Shown: positions 1-6,304 of the stretch, piece by piece
How positions within the stretch are numbered: the first letter of the stretch is position 1
Layout: each line of letters begins with the position of its first letter
Source of the DNA: DASVBJ01 sp036375895
GTDB taxonomy: Bacteria; Actinomycetota; Actinomycetes; JACCUZ01
DNA: 8,777 bases
NCBI GenBank assembly: GCA_036375895.1
Contig: DASVBJ010000222.1
Span: 1 to 8,777, forward strand
Direction: 5' to 3'
Notes under the pieces: model-generated
Databases searched by the model: none
The model's input: the letters and a program-made list of their open reading frames with translations, nothing else
Told to the model about the DNA's origin: nothing
Translations under genes and position numbers: made by a program

Positions 1-596
1 CCGACGGCCTGGTGCGACGGCTGGGCCGGGTTGGCCAGCGGGCCGAGGAAGTTGAAGACGGTGGCCACGCCGAGCTCGCGGCGCGGCGCCGCCGCGTGCC
101 GCAGGGCGGGGTGGAAGCGCGGGGCGAAGCAGAACGCGACGCCGGCCCGGCGTACGCACTCGACCACCGCGTCGGGCGCGAGGTCGACCACGACGCCCAG
201 CTCCTCGAGCAGGTCGGCCGACCCGCACGCCGAGGACGCGGCCCGGTTGCCGTGTTTGACCACCCGGGCGCCGGTGCCGGCGACGACCATCGCCGACATG
301 GTGGAGATGTTCACGGTGTGCGCGCGGTCGCCGCCGGTGCCGCAGGTGTCGACGGCCGGGCCCGGGACCTCGATGCGGACCGCGTGGTCGAGCATCGCCG
401 CGACCAGCCCGGAGACCTCGTCCGGCGACTCCCCCTTCGCGCGCAGCGCCACCACGAAGCCCGCGACCTGGGCGGGCGTCGCCTCGCCGAGCATCACCTG
501 CTCCATCGCCCACCCTGTGTCGCCGGCCGCCAGGTCCTCGCCGCGAAGCAGCGCCGAGAGCAGGCCGGGCCAGGTCGGGTCGGGGCGACCGGTCAT
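1..596 (-). CDS. trpD: Anthranilate phosphoribosyltransferase, 3' end beyond window
   Basis: TrpD transfers the phosphoribosyl group of PRPP to anthranilate, the second step of tryptophan synthesis from chorismate, in the cytosol. The reading frame, taken by reverse complement, gives 198 complete codons and then leaves the window, so about the last 40 percent of the usual ~340-350 residues is missing. Visible marks are the PRPP-binding glycine loop GTGGD at residues 86-90 followed by RAHTVNIST, then KHGNRAASSACGSADLLEELG, and near the edge VFNFLGPLANP, all typical of the family. The ATG at 596 gives MTGRPDPTWPGLLSALLRG, a normal actinobacterial TrpD N-terminus. Only 4 nt separate it from the stop of the upstream receiver-like gene, so translation is probably coupled. 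Seen: motifs and spacing. Known: trpD lies beside ctaE-qcrCAB in mycobacteria too. Identity is secure. Confidence 0.96.
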   Translation of the reverse strand, partial: MTGRPDPTWPGLLSALLRGEDLAAGDTGWAMEQVMLGEATPAQVAGFVVALRAKGESPDEVSGLVAAMLDHAVRIEVPGPAVDTCGTGGDRAHTVNISTMSAMVVAGTGARVVKHGNRAASSACGSADLLEELGVVVDLAPDAVVECVRRAGVAFCFAPRFHPALRHAAAPRRELGVATVFNFLGPLANPAQPSHQAV

Positions 597-600
597 CGGC

Positions 601-1020
601 CTAGGTGGTGGGCTGCGGGACGTGTTGCAGGCGCTGACGCATCAGGTCCGCGACCGCGTCGGCCAGCACGATCGGGTCGAGCGGGTGCGGCACTGCCGCC
701 TCCGCCCGGGACCACGCCGCCAGCCAGTTGTCCTGCACCCGGCCGGTGAGCACGAGGATCGGGGGGCAGCGGTAGATCTCGTCCTTGAGCTGCCGGGCGA
801 TGCCCATGCCGCCCGCCGGCACGGCCTCGCCGTCCAGCACCGCCACGTCGATGCCGCCGCGGTCGAAGGCCGCGATCACGGCCGGCTCGGTGGCGCACTC
901 GAGCCACTCCACGCGCGGCAGGTCGGCAGCTGGCCGGCGACCGACGGCCAGCTTCACGCGCTCGCGGGTGTCGGCGTCGTCGCTGTAGACGAGGACGGTC
1001 ATGGTGGGCTCGGTCGTCAT
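601..1020 (-). CDS. Receiver-like (CheY fold) protein, single domain, degenerate
   Basis: A 139-residue protein that reads as one response-regulator receiver domain without a DNA-binding or enzymatic output domain. The acidic pocket is D14-D15 after the first strand (VLVYSDD), the expected phospho-acceptor is D63 in VAVLDGE, and the conserved Thr is T92 in ILVLTG. The lysine that normally ends the signature (xxKPLDP) is replaced by His: H112 in AVPHPLDP. That makes normal phosphorylation-driven switching doubtful. The ATG at 1020 has an AGGA-like ribosome site 5 nt upstream; the internal ATG at 1002 has none. The stop is 4 nt before the trpD start, so the two are probably cotranscribed and coupled. 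No histidine kinase is in the window, so a partner and signal cannot be named. It may be a phosphorylation-independent adaptor or a vestigial regulator. The fold is fairly sure, the role unknown. Confidence 0.8.
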   Translation of the reverse strand: MTTEPTMTVLVYSDDADTRERVKLAVGRRPAADLPRVEWLECATEPAVIAAFDRGGIDVAVLDGEAVPAGGMGIARQLKDEIYRCPPILVLTGRVQDNWLAAWSRAEAAVPHPLDPIVLADAVADLMRQRLQHVPQPTT

Positions 1021-1051
1021 CGAGGTCCTAGCGAGGTCTGTGGTCGAGGGT

Positions 1052-1073
1052 GGCAGGGCAGCAAGGGCCTGCC
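1052..1073 (-). other. Weak hairpin between ctaG and the receiver-like gene
   Basis: GGCAGG at 1052-1057 pairs with CCTGCC at 1068-1073 across a 10-nt loop, in the 62-nt gap after the ctaG stop (1083-1085) and before the receiver-like start (1020). There is no T-run on either strand. It could attenuate read-through from ctaG into the receiver-trpD pair, but six pairs in GC-rich DNA can arise by chance. Confidence 0.2.
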
Positions 1074-1082
1074 GCGCCGATG

Positions 1083-2021
1083 CTACCGGCCGCTGCTCGC
1101 GATCCTGCGCTGCGCCTCCAGCCGGTCGAGCCGACGATCCTCGCGGGCCGCCTCCCGCTCGGACGCGCTCGCCCACTGCACGAACAGGGCGCCGAGCACG
1201 ACCAGCGCCACCAGGTCGCCGCTGGCCCAGAGGATGCCGCCGGCGATGTTCTGGTCCTGCGCGAGGGTCGGCCCCCAGTCGCGGTGCAACCCGGCGTACC
1301 AGTCCTCGCCGATGACCGTCCGCGAGCTCATCAGCGCCACGCCGAGGAAGGCGTGGAACGGCATCGTCACGAACACCGCGATCAGGCGCAGCGGGTACGC
1401 CACCCGGTTCGGCAGCGGGTCGGGGCTGAGCAGCGGCCAGAACCACAGGCAGCCGACGAGCACGAAGTGCACGTGGTTGAGGTCGTGCAGCCAGCCGTGC
1501 CGCAGCGTGGCCTCGTAGAACCCGGTCAGGTAGAGCGCGAACGGGTTGGCGACGAAGATCACGCCGGCCACCACGGGGAAGCTCAGCACCTTGGCCACCC
1601 GGCTGTGCAGCACGGCCAGCAGCATGCGCCGGGGCCGCGGCGACAGGGTGCGCAGCGCCAGCGTGATCGGCGCCCCGAGCGCGAGGAAGACCGGAGTGAG
1701 CATGGCCAGCACCATGTGCTGGACCATGTGGGTCCAGAGCAGGACCGTGTCATATGCGGCCAGAACGGACTGCGTGGCCACCACGAACGAGCCGAGCCCG
1801 AGCCCGACGAACATGATCGTCCGCCAGCGCGACCAGTGCGCCCCGCGGGCCCGGAGGCGGTGCACGCCGTACAGGTAGAGACCGCCGACGAGCAGTACGC
1901 CGAGCAGGGGCAGCCACTCCAGCTGCCAGCCGGTGAGCAGCCGCAGCGGCGTCAGCGCGGGGACCGCGTCGCCCTGCTCCACGTGCGCCAGGACGGCGGC
2001 CGTGGGCGGCGAAGTCAGCAC
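1083..2021 (-). CDS. ctaG: Cytochrome c oxidase assembly protein, caa3-type CtaG
   Basis: A 312-residue polytopic membrane protein of the caa3_CtaG family, linked to assembly (copper delivery) of aa3/caa3 oxidases. It is unrelated to the Cox11-type protein also named CtaG. Several long hydrophobic segments are visible, for example around residues 36-53, 68-88, 94-117, 146-165, 183-198, 211-231 and 263-282. Conserved histidines lie in THMVQHM (H98, H102) and HDLNHVH (H179, H183, H185), likely metal-related positions by family analogy. The C-terminal tail, about 285-312, is highly charged (EREAAREDRRLDRLEAQRR) and probably cytosolic. The start is GTG at 2021; the only Shine-Dalgarno-like bases (GGAG) sit just 2 nt upstream, while a TAnnnT -10 box is placed so that this GTG would be the first transcribed base. 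It lies divergent to ctaE and 62 nt upstream of the receiver-like gene. Family assignment is strong; the exact biochemical role is inferred. Confidence 0.9.
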   Translation of the reverse strand: MLTSPPTAAVLAHVEQGDAVPALTPLRLLTGWQLEWLPLLGVLLVGGLYLYGVHRLRARGAHWSRWRTIMFVGLGLGSFVVATQSVLAAYDTVLLWTHMVQHMVLAMLTPVFLALGAPITLALRTLSPRPRRMLLAVLHSRVAKVLSFPVVAGVIFVANPFALYLTGFYEATLRHGWLHDLNHVHFVLVGCLWFWPLLSPDPLPNRVAYPLRLIAVFVTMPFHAFLGVALMSSRTVIGEDWYAGLHRDWGPTLAQDQNIAGGILWASGDLVALVVLGALFVQWASASEREAAREDRRLDRLEAQRRIASSGR

Positions 2022-2027
2022 GCTCCG

Positions 2028-2033
2028 AGGCTA
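2028..2033 (-). promoter_or_regulatory. Candidate -10 box for ctaG (leaderless)
   Basis: On the minus strand the hexamer TAGCCT fits the actinobacterial TAnnnT -10 consensus. Six bases lie between it and the GTG start at 2021, which is the normal -10 to +1 distance, so the transcript would begin at the start codon. No clear -35 was seen. One hexamer of this low information content can occur by chance. Confidence 0.35.
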
Positions 2034-2093
2034 CGTCGCGGGGCCGCTGCCGACACTCGGGGGGTCGGGGGTGCCTCCCGGCGAGTTGACCGT

Positions 2094-2099
2094 AATAAT
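2094..2099 (+). promoter_or_regulatory. Candidate -10 box for the ctaE-qcrCAB operon
   Basis: AATAAT, inside a TAATAAT run, is a rare AT-rich patch in this GC-rich DNA and differs from TATAAT at one position. It ends 7 nt before an in-frame GTG at 2107, so it could drive a leaderless ctaE mRNA starting there. A TTGACC at 2086-2091 looks like a -35 but is far too close to serve this -10. Note that the box overlaps the other start candidate, ATG 2098; both cannot be right for the same transcript. Confidence 0.3.
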
Positions 2100-2718
2100 G
2101 ACCGCCGTGGCGACAGCAGCAGCAGTGGACGAGAGTGCCCGCACCCACGTGCCGGCCAACCGACCCGACATGACCTCGGTGGGCACCATCGTCTGGTTGT
2201 CCTCGGAGCTCATGTTCTTCGCGGCGCTGTTCGCGATGTACTTCACGATCCGCTCGGTGAGCCCCGAGCTGTGGGACACCGAGCCGAAGCTGCTCAACAT
2301 CCCCTTCTCGACGCTGAACACGACCGTCCTGGTGCTGTCCTCCGTGACCTGCCAGCTCGGCGTCTTCGCGGCCGAGAAGGGCGACGTGGTCCGGCTCCGG
2401 ATGTGGTTCGTGATCACCTTCCTGATGGGGGCCTTCTTCATCGGCGGCCAGGTCTACGAGTACTCCACGCTCGTGAGCGACGACGGCCTGACCCTGGCGT
2501 CCAACCCGTACGGCTCGGTCTTCTACCTCACCACCGGGTTCCACGGCCTCCACGTCACCGGGGGCCTCATCGCCTTCCTCCTGGTCCTGGGCCGGACGTT
2601 CACGGCCAAGCGGTTCACCCACGGGCAGGCGACCAGCGCGATCGTCGTCTCGTACTACTGGCACTTCGTGGACGTGGTCTGGATCGGCCTGTTCGCGACC
2701 ATCTACCTCATCAAGTGA
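2098..2718 (+). CDS. ctaE: Cytochrome c oxidase subunit III (aa3 type)
   Basis: Subunit III of the aa3 oxidase, the terminal part of the bcc-aa3 supercomplex in the plasma membrane. With the ATG at 2098 it has 206 residues, the short five-helix form usual in actinobacteria (mycobacterial CtaE is about 203), lacking the first two helices of the mitochondrial protein. Visible marks are VGTIVWLSSELMFFAALFAMYF (residues 28-49, helix with the conserved Glu), GFHGLHV (H149, H152) and the C-terminal WHFVDVVWIGLFATIYL (from W188). The start is open: ATG 2098 has no good ribosome site, and GTG 2107 (giving MATAAAVDE) would suit a leaderless transcript. It is the first gene of the operon, with the qcrC start 17 nt after its stop. 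Subunits I, II and IV are not in the window. Confidence 0.95.
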   Translation: MTAVATAAAVDESARTHVPANRPDMTSVGTIVWLSSELMFFAALFAMYFTIRSVSPELWDTEPKLLNIPFSTLNTTVLVLSSVTCQLGVFAAEKGDVVRLRMWFVITFLMGAFFIGGQVYEYSTLVSDDGLTLASNPYGSVFYLTTGFHGLHVTGGLIAFLLVLGRTFTAKRFTHGQATSAIVVSYYWHFVDVVWIGLFATIYLIK

Positions 2719-2735
2719 CGGGATTGGCGAACCCT

Positions 2736-3560
2736 GTGAGAAGACTGACGACCGTGCCCACACGGCTGTCCCAGCGGCTGTCCGGCCGTAGGCGTCACCG
2801 GCTCGCACCGCTCGTCGTGGTGCTGGCGGCGCTCGGCGTGACCGGCGGGGTCTACACCGCGCTGGCCCCCTCCCCCCAGGCGGAGGCCGCGTCCGGGGTC
2901 TCCACCCAGAGCATCGACGAGGGCCAGGCGCTGTTCCTGCGGAACTGCTCCAGCTGCCACGGCGTGAACGCCGAGGGCAGCTCGGACGGCCCGTCCCTGG
3001 TCGGCGTCGGCGCCGCCGCGGTCGACTTCCAGGTGTCCACCGGCCGGATGCCCGCGGCCACCTCCACCGGCGCGCAGATCCCGCGCAAGCCGGCGCAGTT
3101 CTCCGACGAGGAGATCGCGGCGATGGCGGCGTACGTCGCCTCGCTCGGCCCCGGCCCGGCGATCCCCGCCGCCGACCAGCTGGAGTACTCAGCTGACGAC
3201 GCCGCCAAGGGCGGTGCCATCTACCGCACCAACTGCGCCATGTGTCACAACTTCGCCGGCTCGGGCGGCGCACTCACCCGCGGCAAGTACGCCCCGACGC
3301 TGAAGAACGTCACCCCGAAGCAGATGTACGAGGCCATGCTCACCGGTCCCCAGTCCATGCCGGTCTTCAGCGACAGCACCATGAAGCCCGAGGACAAGCG
3401 CGCCATCATCGCGTTCCTCAAGACCAGCGAGTCCGAGCCGAGCCCGGGCGGTGCGAGCCTCGGCAAGTTCGGGCCCGTGACCGAGGGCCTGGTCGGCTGG
3501 CTGGTCGGCATCGGCGGCCTCATCGCCTGCGCGGTCTGGCTGGGGGCGAAGGCCCGATGA
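2736..3560 (+). CDS. qcrC: Di-haem cytochrome c subunit of the bcc complex
   Basis: QcrC replaces cytochrome c1 and soluble cytochrome c in actinobacteria, carrying electrons from the Rieske centre to the aa3 oxidase on the outer membrane face. From the GTG at 2736 it has 274 residues, close to the family's ~270-280. A basic N-terminus precedes a signal-anchor of about residues 23-43 (LAPLVVVLAALGVTGGVYTA). Two class-I cytochrome c domains follow, with haem sites C71-S-S-C74-H75 and C167-A-M-C170-H171. Likely axial methionines are M105 in GRMP and M208 in SMPVF. A C-terminal membrane segment (about 251-270) ends in AKAR. In-frame GTG alternatives at 2715 (overlapping the ctaE stop) and 2754 exist; none has a strong ribosome site, and 2736 was chosen on length and N-terminal shape. 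The gene overlaps qcrA by 4 nt. Confidence 0.95.
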   Translation: MRRLTTVPTRLSQRLSGRRRHRLAPLVVVLAALGVTGGVYTALAPSPQAEAASGVSTQSIDEGQALFLRNCSSCHGVNAEGSSDGPSLVGVGAAAVDFQVSTGRMPAATSTGAQIPRKPAQFSDEEIAAMAAYVASLGPGPAIPAADQLEYSADDAAKGGAIYRTNCAMCHNFAGSGGALTRGKYAPTLKNVTPKQMYEAMLTGPQSMPVFSDSTMKPEDKRAIIAFLKTSESEPSPGGASLGKFGPVTEGLVGWLVGIGGLIACAVWLGAKAR

Positions 3561-4675
3561 GCGACTCGACCCGCGAGGACCGCATCCACCACGACGGCCA
3601 CGACGGAAGCACCGAGGTGACCCCTTCAGCGCCCAGCCCCGGCTCGGAGCACACGAACGCCGACATCGCGGGGCCGGACGGCGCCGAGCTCGAGCAGCGG
3701 TACGCCAACCCCGGCCTGCCCGCGCACACCTACCGCCGCTCCGACATCGACCCGAAGGCCGCCAAGCGCCGCGAGCGTGAGGTCGCCGCCCTGTTCGGGC
3801 TGTCGACGATCGGCACGCTGATCTTCATCGTCGGCTACTTCGCGATCAAGCTCGACGGCAAGGAGGGCAACGAGCTGCTCGACCAGGTCGGGCTCTCCAC
3901 CAAGATCCTCGGCGTCGGCCTGGGCCTCGCCCTCTTCTGCATCGGCGCGGGCGCCATCCACTGGGCCAAGACGCTGATGCCCGACGACGAGATCGAGAGT
4001 GTCCGCAAGCCGATGCGCTCCTCCGAGGAGGATCGCGCCGAGGCGGTCGCGGCCCTCAAGGAGGGCGCGGCCGGCGCCGGCCTCGGCCGGCGCAAGCTCA
4101 TCCGCAACAGCCTGCTCGGGGCGCTCGCACCGCTCGGGCTGCTCGCGATCATCCCGCTGCGCGACCTCGGCCCGCTGCCCGGCGACAGCCTCAACCACAC
4201 GGCGTGGAGGAAGGGCAAGCGGCTCGTCACCGACCCCACCGGCAGCCCCATCAAGGCGTCCGAGGTCCCGATCGGCGGCGTGGTCCACGTGCAGCCCGAG
4301 GGCATCGACGACCTGCCGGAGTCCATCAACGAGCGGGCCAAGGCCGCGGCGCTGGTGATCCGGCTCGCGCCGGAGGACCTGCACGAGCGGGCCGACCGCA
4401 AGGGCTGGTCCTACAACGGCATCGTCGCCTACTCGAAGATCTGCACCCACGTGGGCTGCCCGGTGGGCCTGTACGAGCAGCAGACCCACCACCTGCTGTG
4501 CCCCTGCCACCAGTCGACCTTCGACGTCACGCAGAACTGCGCCGTCATCTTCGGTCCGGCTGCGCGTCCGCTCCCCCAGCTCAAGCTGGGTGTCGACGCC
4601 GACGGATACCTGATCGCCGAGCAAGACTTCCAGGAGCCGGTCGGTCCGAGCTTCTGGGAGCGAGGGGAGCGGTAG
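3557..4675 (+). CDS. qcrA: Rieske iron-sulfur subunit of the bcc complex
   Basis: QcrA oxidises menaquinol together with QcrB and passes one electron through its 2Fe-2S cluster to QcrC. The 372-residue protein has the actinobacterial plan: a polar N-terminus, membrane segments at about 76-98, 117-137 and 183-202, then an external Rieske domain. The cluster boxes are C296-T-H298-V-G-C301 and C315-P-C317-H318; by family knowledge C296, H298, C315 and H318 bind iron and C301-C317 form a disulfide. A twin arginine (R178-R179-K-L-I) stands directly before segment 3, matching the known use of Tat for the last helix of the Streptomyces Rieske protein. The start ATG overlaps the qcrC stop as ATGA, with an AAGG-like ribosome site 4 nt upstream, so translation is probably coupled. 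The stop overlaps the qcrB start by 1 nt. Confidence 0.96.
   Translation: MSDSTREDRIHHDGHDGSTEVTPSAPSPGSEHTNADIAGPDGAELEQRYANPGLPAHTYRRSDIDPKAAKRREREVAALFGLSTIGTLIFIVGYFAIKLDGKEGNELLDQVGLSTKILGVGLGLALFCIGAGAIHWAKTLMPDDEIESVRKPMRSSEEDRAEAVAALKEGAAGAGLGRRKLIRNSLLGALAPLGLLAIIPLRDLGPLPGDSLNHTAWRKGKRLVTDPTGSPIKASEVPIGGVVHVQPEGIDDLPESINERAKAAALVIRLAPEDLHERADRKGWSYNGIVAYSKICTHVGCPVGLYEQQTHHLLCPCHQSTFDVTQNCAVIFGPAARPLPQLKLGVDADGYLIAEQDFQEPVGPSFWERGER
4663..4669 (+). promoter_or_regulatory. Ribosome binding site deciding the qcrB start
   Basis: AGGGGAG lies inside the last codons of qcrA, 5 nt before the GTG at 4675. It is the clearest Shine-Dalgarno site in the operon and supports that GTG, which overlaps the qcrA stop by one base, over any later start. 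Confidence 0.7.
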
Positions 4676-6276
4676 TGAGTGCACTCGAGAGGTCCGCTGG
4701 CGGCTTCGCCAACGAGATCGACGAGCGGTTCGGGGCCGCGAACTTCGTCAAGCGCAGCGCCCGCAAGGTCTTCCCGGACCACTGGTCCTTCATGCTCGGC
4801 GAGATCGCGCTCTACAGCTTCATCATCCTGCTGCTGTCCGGCGTCTTCCTGACGCTGTGGTTCAAGCCGAGCGCGACCGAGGTCGTCTACGACGGGTCCT
4901 ACGTGCCGCTGCACGGTCTGAAGATGTCCGAGGCCTACGCCTCGTCGCTGCAGATCTCCTTCGACGTGCGCGGCGGACTGATCATCCGGCAGATCCACCA
5001 CTGGGCCGCGCTCATCTTCGTGGGCGCGATGGTGGTCCACCTCTCCCGGGTGTTCTTCACCGGAGCCTTCCGCAAGCCGCGGGAGACGAACTGGATCATC
5101 GGCTTCATCCTGCTGACGCTCAGCTTCATCGAGGGGCTGGCGGGCTACTCGCTGCCCGACGACCTGCTGTCGGGCACCGGGCTGCGGATCACCGAGGGCG
5201 TGCTGCTCGGCATCCCCGTGGTCGGCACCTACCTGTCGTTCTTCCTGTTCGGCGGGGAGTTCCCCGGCGAGGCCCTGATCCCGCGGCTCTACACGGCGCA
5301 CGTCCTGCTCATCCCGGGCATCTTCCTCGCGCTGATCACCGTGCACCTGATGCTGGTGTGGTACCAGAAGCACACGCAGTACCCGCTGCCCGGGCGGACC
5401 GAGAAGAACGCCGTCGGCTACCCCTTCTTCCCCGTCTACACGGCGAAGGCCGGTGGCTTCTTCTTCATCGTGTTCGGCGTGACGACGCTCCTCTCGGCGT
5501 TCGCCACGATCAACCCGATCTGGCTGTTCGGCCCGTACAACCCGGGCGAGGTCTCGGCCGGCTCGCAGCCCGACTGGTACATGGGCTTCCTCGAGGGCGC
5601 GCTGCGGATGTTCCCCAGCCTGGAGACGACCGTTCTCGGGTTCACCATCTCCTGGAACGTGCTGATGCCGGCGCTCGTGATCCCCGGGTTGATGTTCGTG
5701 CCGATGGCGATCTACCCGATCCTCGAGCGGTGGGTCACGGGTGACAACCGCGAGCACCACGTGCTCGACCGCCCGCGGAACGTCCCGACCCGCACCGGCC
5801 TGGGCGTCATGGCCATCACCACCTGGCTGATCTTCCTGGCCGGCGGCGCCAACGACCTGCTGGCGACGACGTTCCACCTGTCGATCAACGCGATCACCAA
5901 CACGTTCCGCGTGCTGATCTTCGTGGTGCCACCGGTGGCCTACATCGTGACCAAGCGCATCTGCCTGGGGCTGCAGCGCCGCGACCGCGAAAAGGTGCTG
6001 CACGGCCGGGAGACCGGCATCATCCAGCGGCTGCCCAACGGCGAGATGATCGAGGTCCACGAGCCGATCTCCGAGGCGGAGCGCTGGATGCTCACCCAGC
6101 ACGAGACGCACCGTCCGGTCCAGCTCGAGCCGGCCGAGGACGAGCACGGCATCCCCCGCCGCCGGCTGTTCGCGTCGAAGGTCCGGGCCCGGGTCTCGCG
6201 GTTCTACTTCGAGGACCGGGTCGAGCCGCCGACCCCGCGCGAGGTGCACGAGCTCGAGGCCAGCGGCCACCACTAG
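4675..6276 (+). CDS. qcrB: Cytochrome b subunit of the bcc complex
   Basis: QcrB is the menaquinol-oxidising membrane core with haems bL and bH. From the GTG at 4675 it has 533 residues, near the usual ~545. The N-terminus holds the actinobacterial KVFPDHWSFMLGE motif before helix A. Haem histidines are H108 and H122 in helix B (IHHWAALIFVGAMVVHL) and H209 and H224 in helix D (AHVLLIPGIFLALITVHL). The pair spacings are 14 and 15, the latter as in b6f-type proteins. The quinol-site motif is P299-D-W-Y302, the actinobacterial form of PEWY. After the last helices a charged extension of about 107 residues (from about 427) forms a soluble tail typical of this phylum and absent from mitochondrial cytochrome b. 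It is the last qcr gene, preceded by a strong ribosome site. In mycobacteria this subunit is the target of Q203-type inhibitors. Confidence 0.97.
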   Translation: MSALERSAGGFANEIDERFGAANFVKRSARKVFPDHWSFMLGEIALYSFIILLLSGVFLTLWFKPSATEVVYDGSYVPLHGLKMSEAYASSLQISFDVRGGLIIRQIHHWAALIFVGAMVVHLSRVFFTGAFRKPRETNWIIGFILLTLSFIEGLAGYSLPDDLLSGTGLRITEGVLLGIPVVGTYLSFFLFGGEFPGEALIPRLYTAHVLLIPGIFLALITVHLMLVWYQKHTQYPLPGRTEKNAVGYPFFPVYTAKAGGFFFIVFGVTTLLSAFATINPIWLFGPYNPGEVSAGSQPDWYMGFLEGALRMFPSLETTVLGFTISWNVLMPALVIPGLMFVPMAIYPILERWVTGDNREHHVLDRPRNVPTRTGLGVMAITTWLIFLAGGANDLLATTFHLSINAITNTFRVLIFVVPPVAYIVTKRICLGLQRRDREKVLHGRETGIIQRLPNGEMIEVHEPISEAERWMLTQHETHRPVQLEPAEDEHGIPRRRLFASKVRARVSRFYFEDRVEPPTPREVHELEASGHH

Positions 6277-6304
6277 GACGTCGTACGGCGGGTAGCGGTC
6301 AGCC

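Noticed and set aside
1021..1446. A longer N-terminus for the receiver-like protein reaching back to 1446
   Set aside because: It would overlap ctaG on the same strand in another frame, and the added residues look like shadow sequence. The ATG at 1020 has a ribosome site and begins right before the first receiver strand.
2086..2091. TTGACC as a -35 box for ctaE
   Set aside because: It is only 2 nt before the AATAAT patch instead of about 17, and no -10-like hexamer lies at the right distance downstream.
1050..2735. The long plus-strand upstream extension of the qcrC frame, opposite ctaG and through ctaE
   Set aside because: The open frame extends far upstream only because stops are rare at this GC content. 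It crosses ctaE in another frame, and its product is low-complexity (Gln/Arg/His/Pro). Real QcrC begins near 2736.
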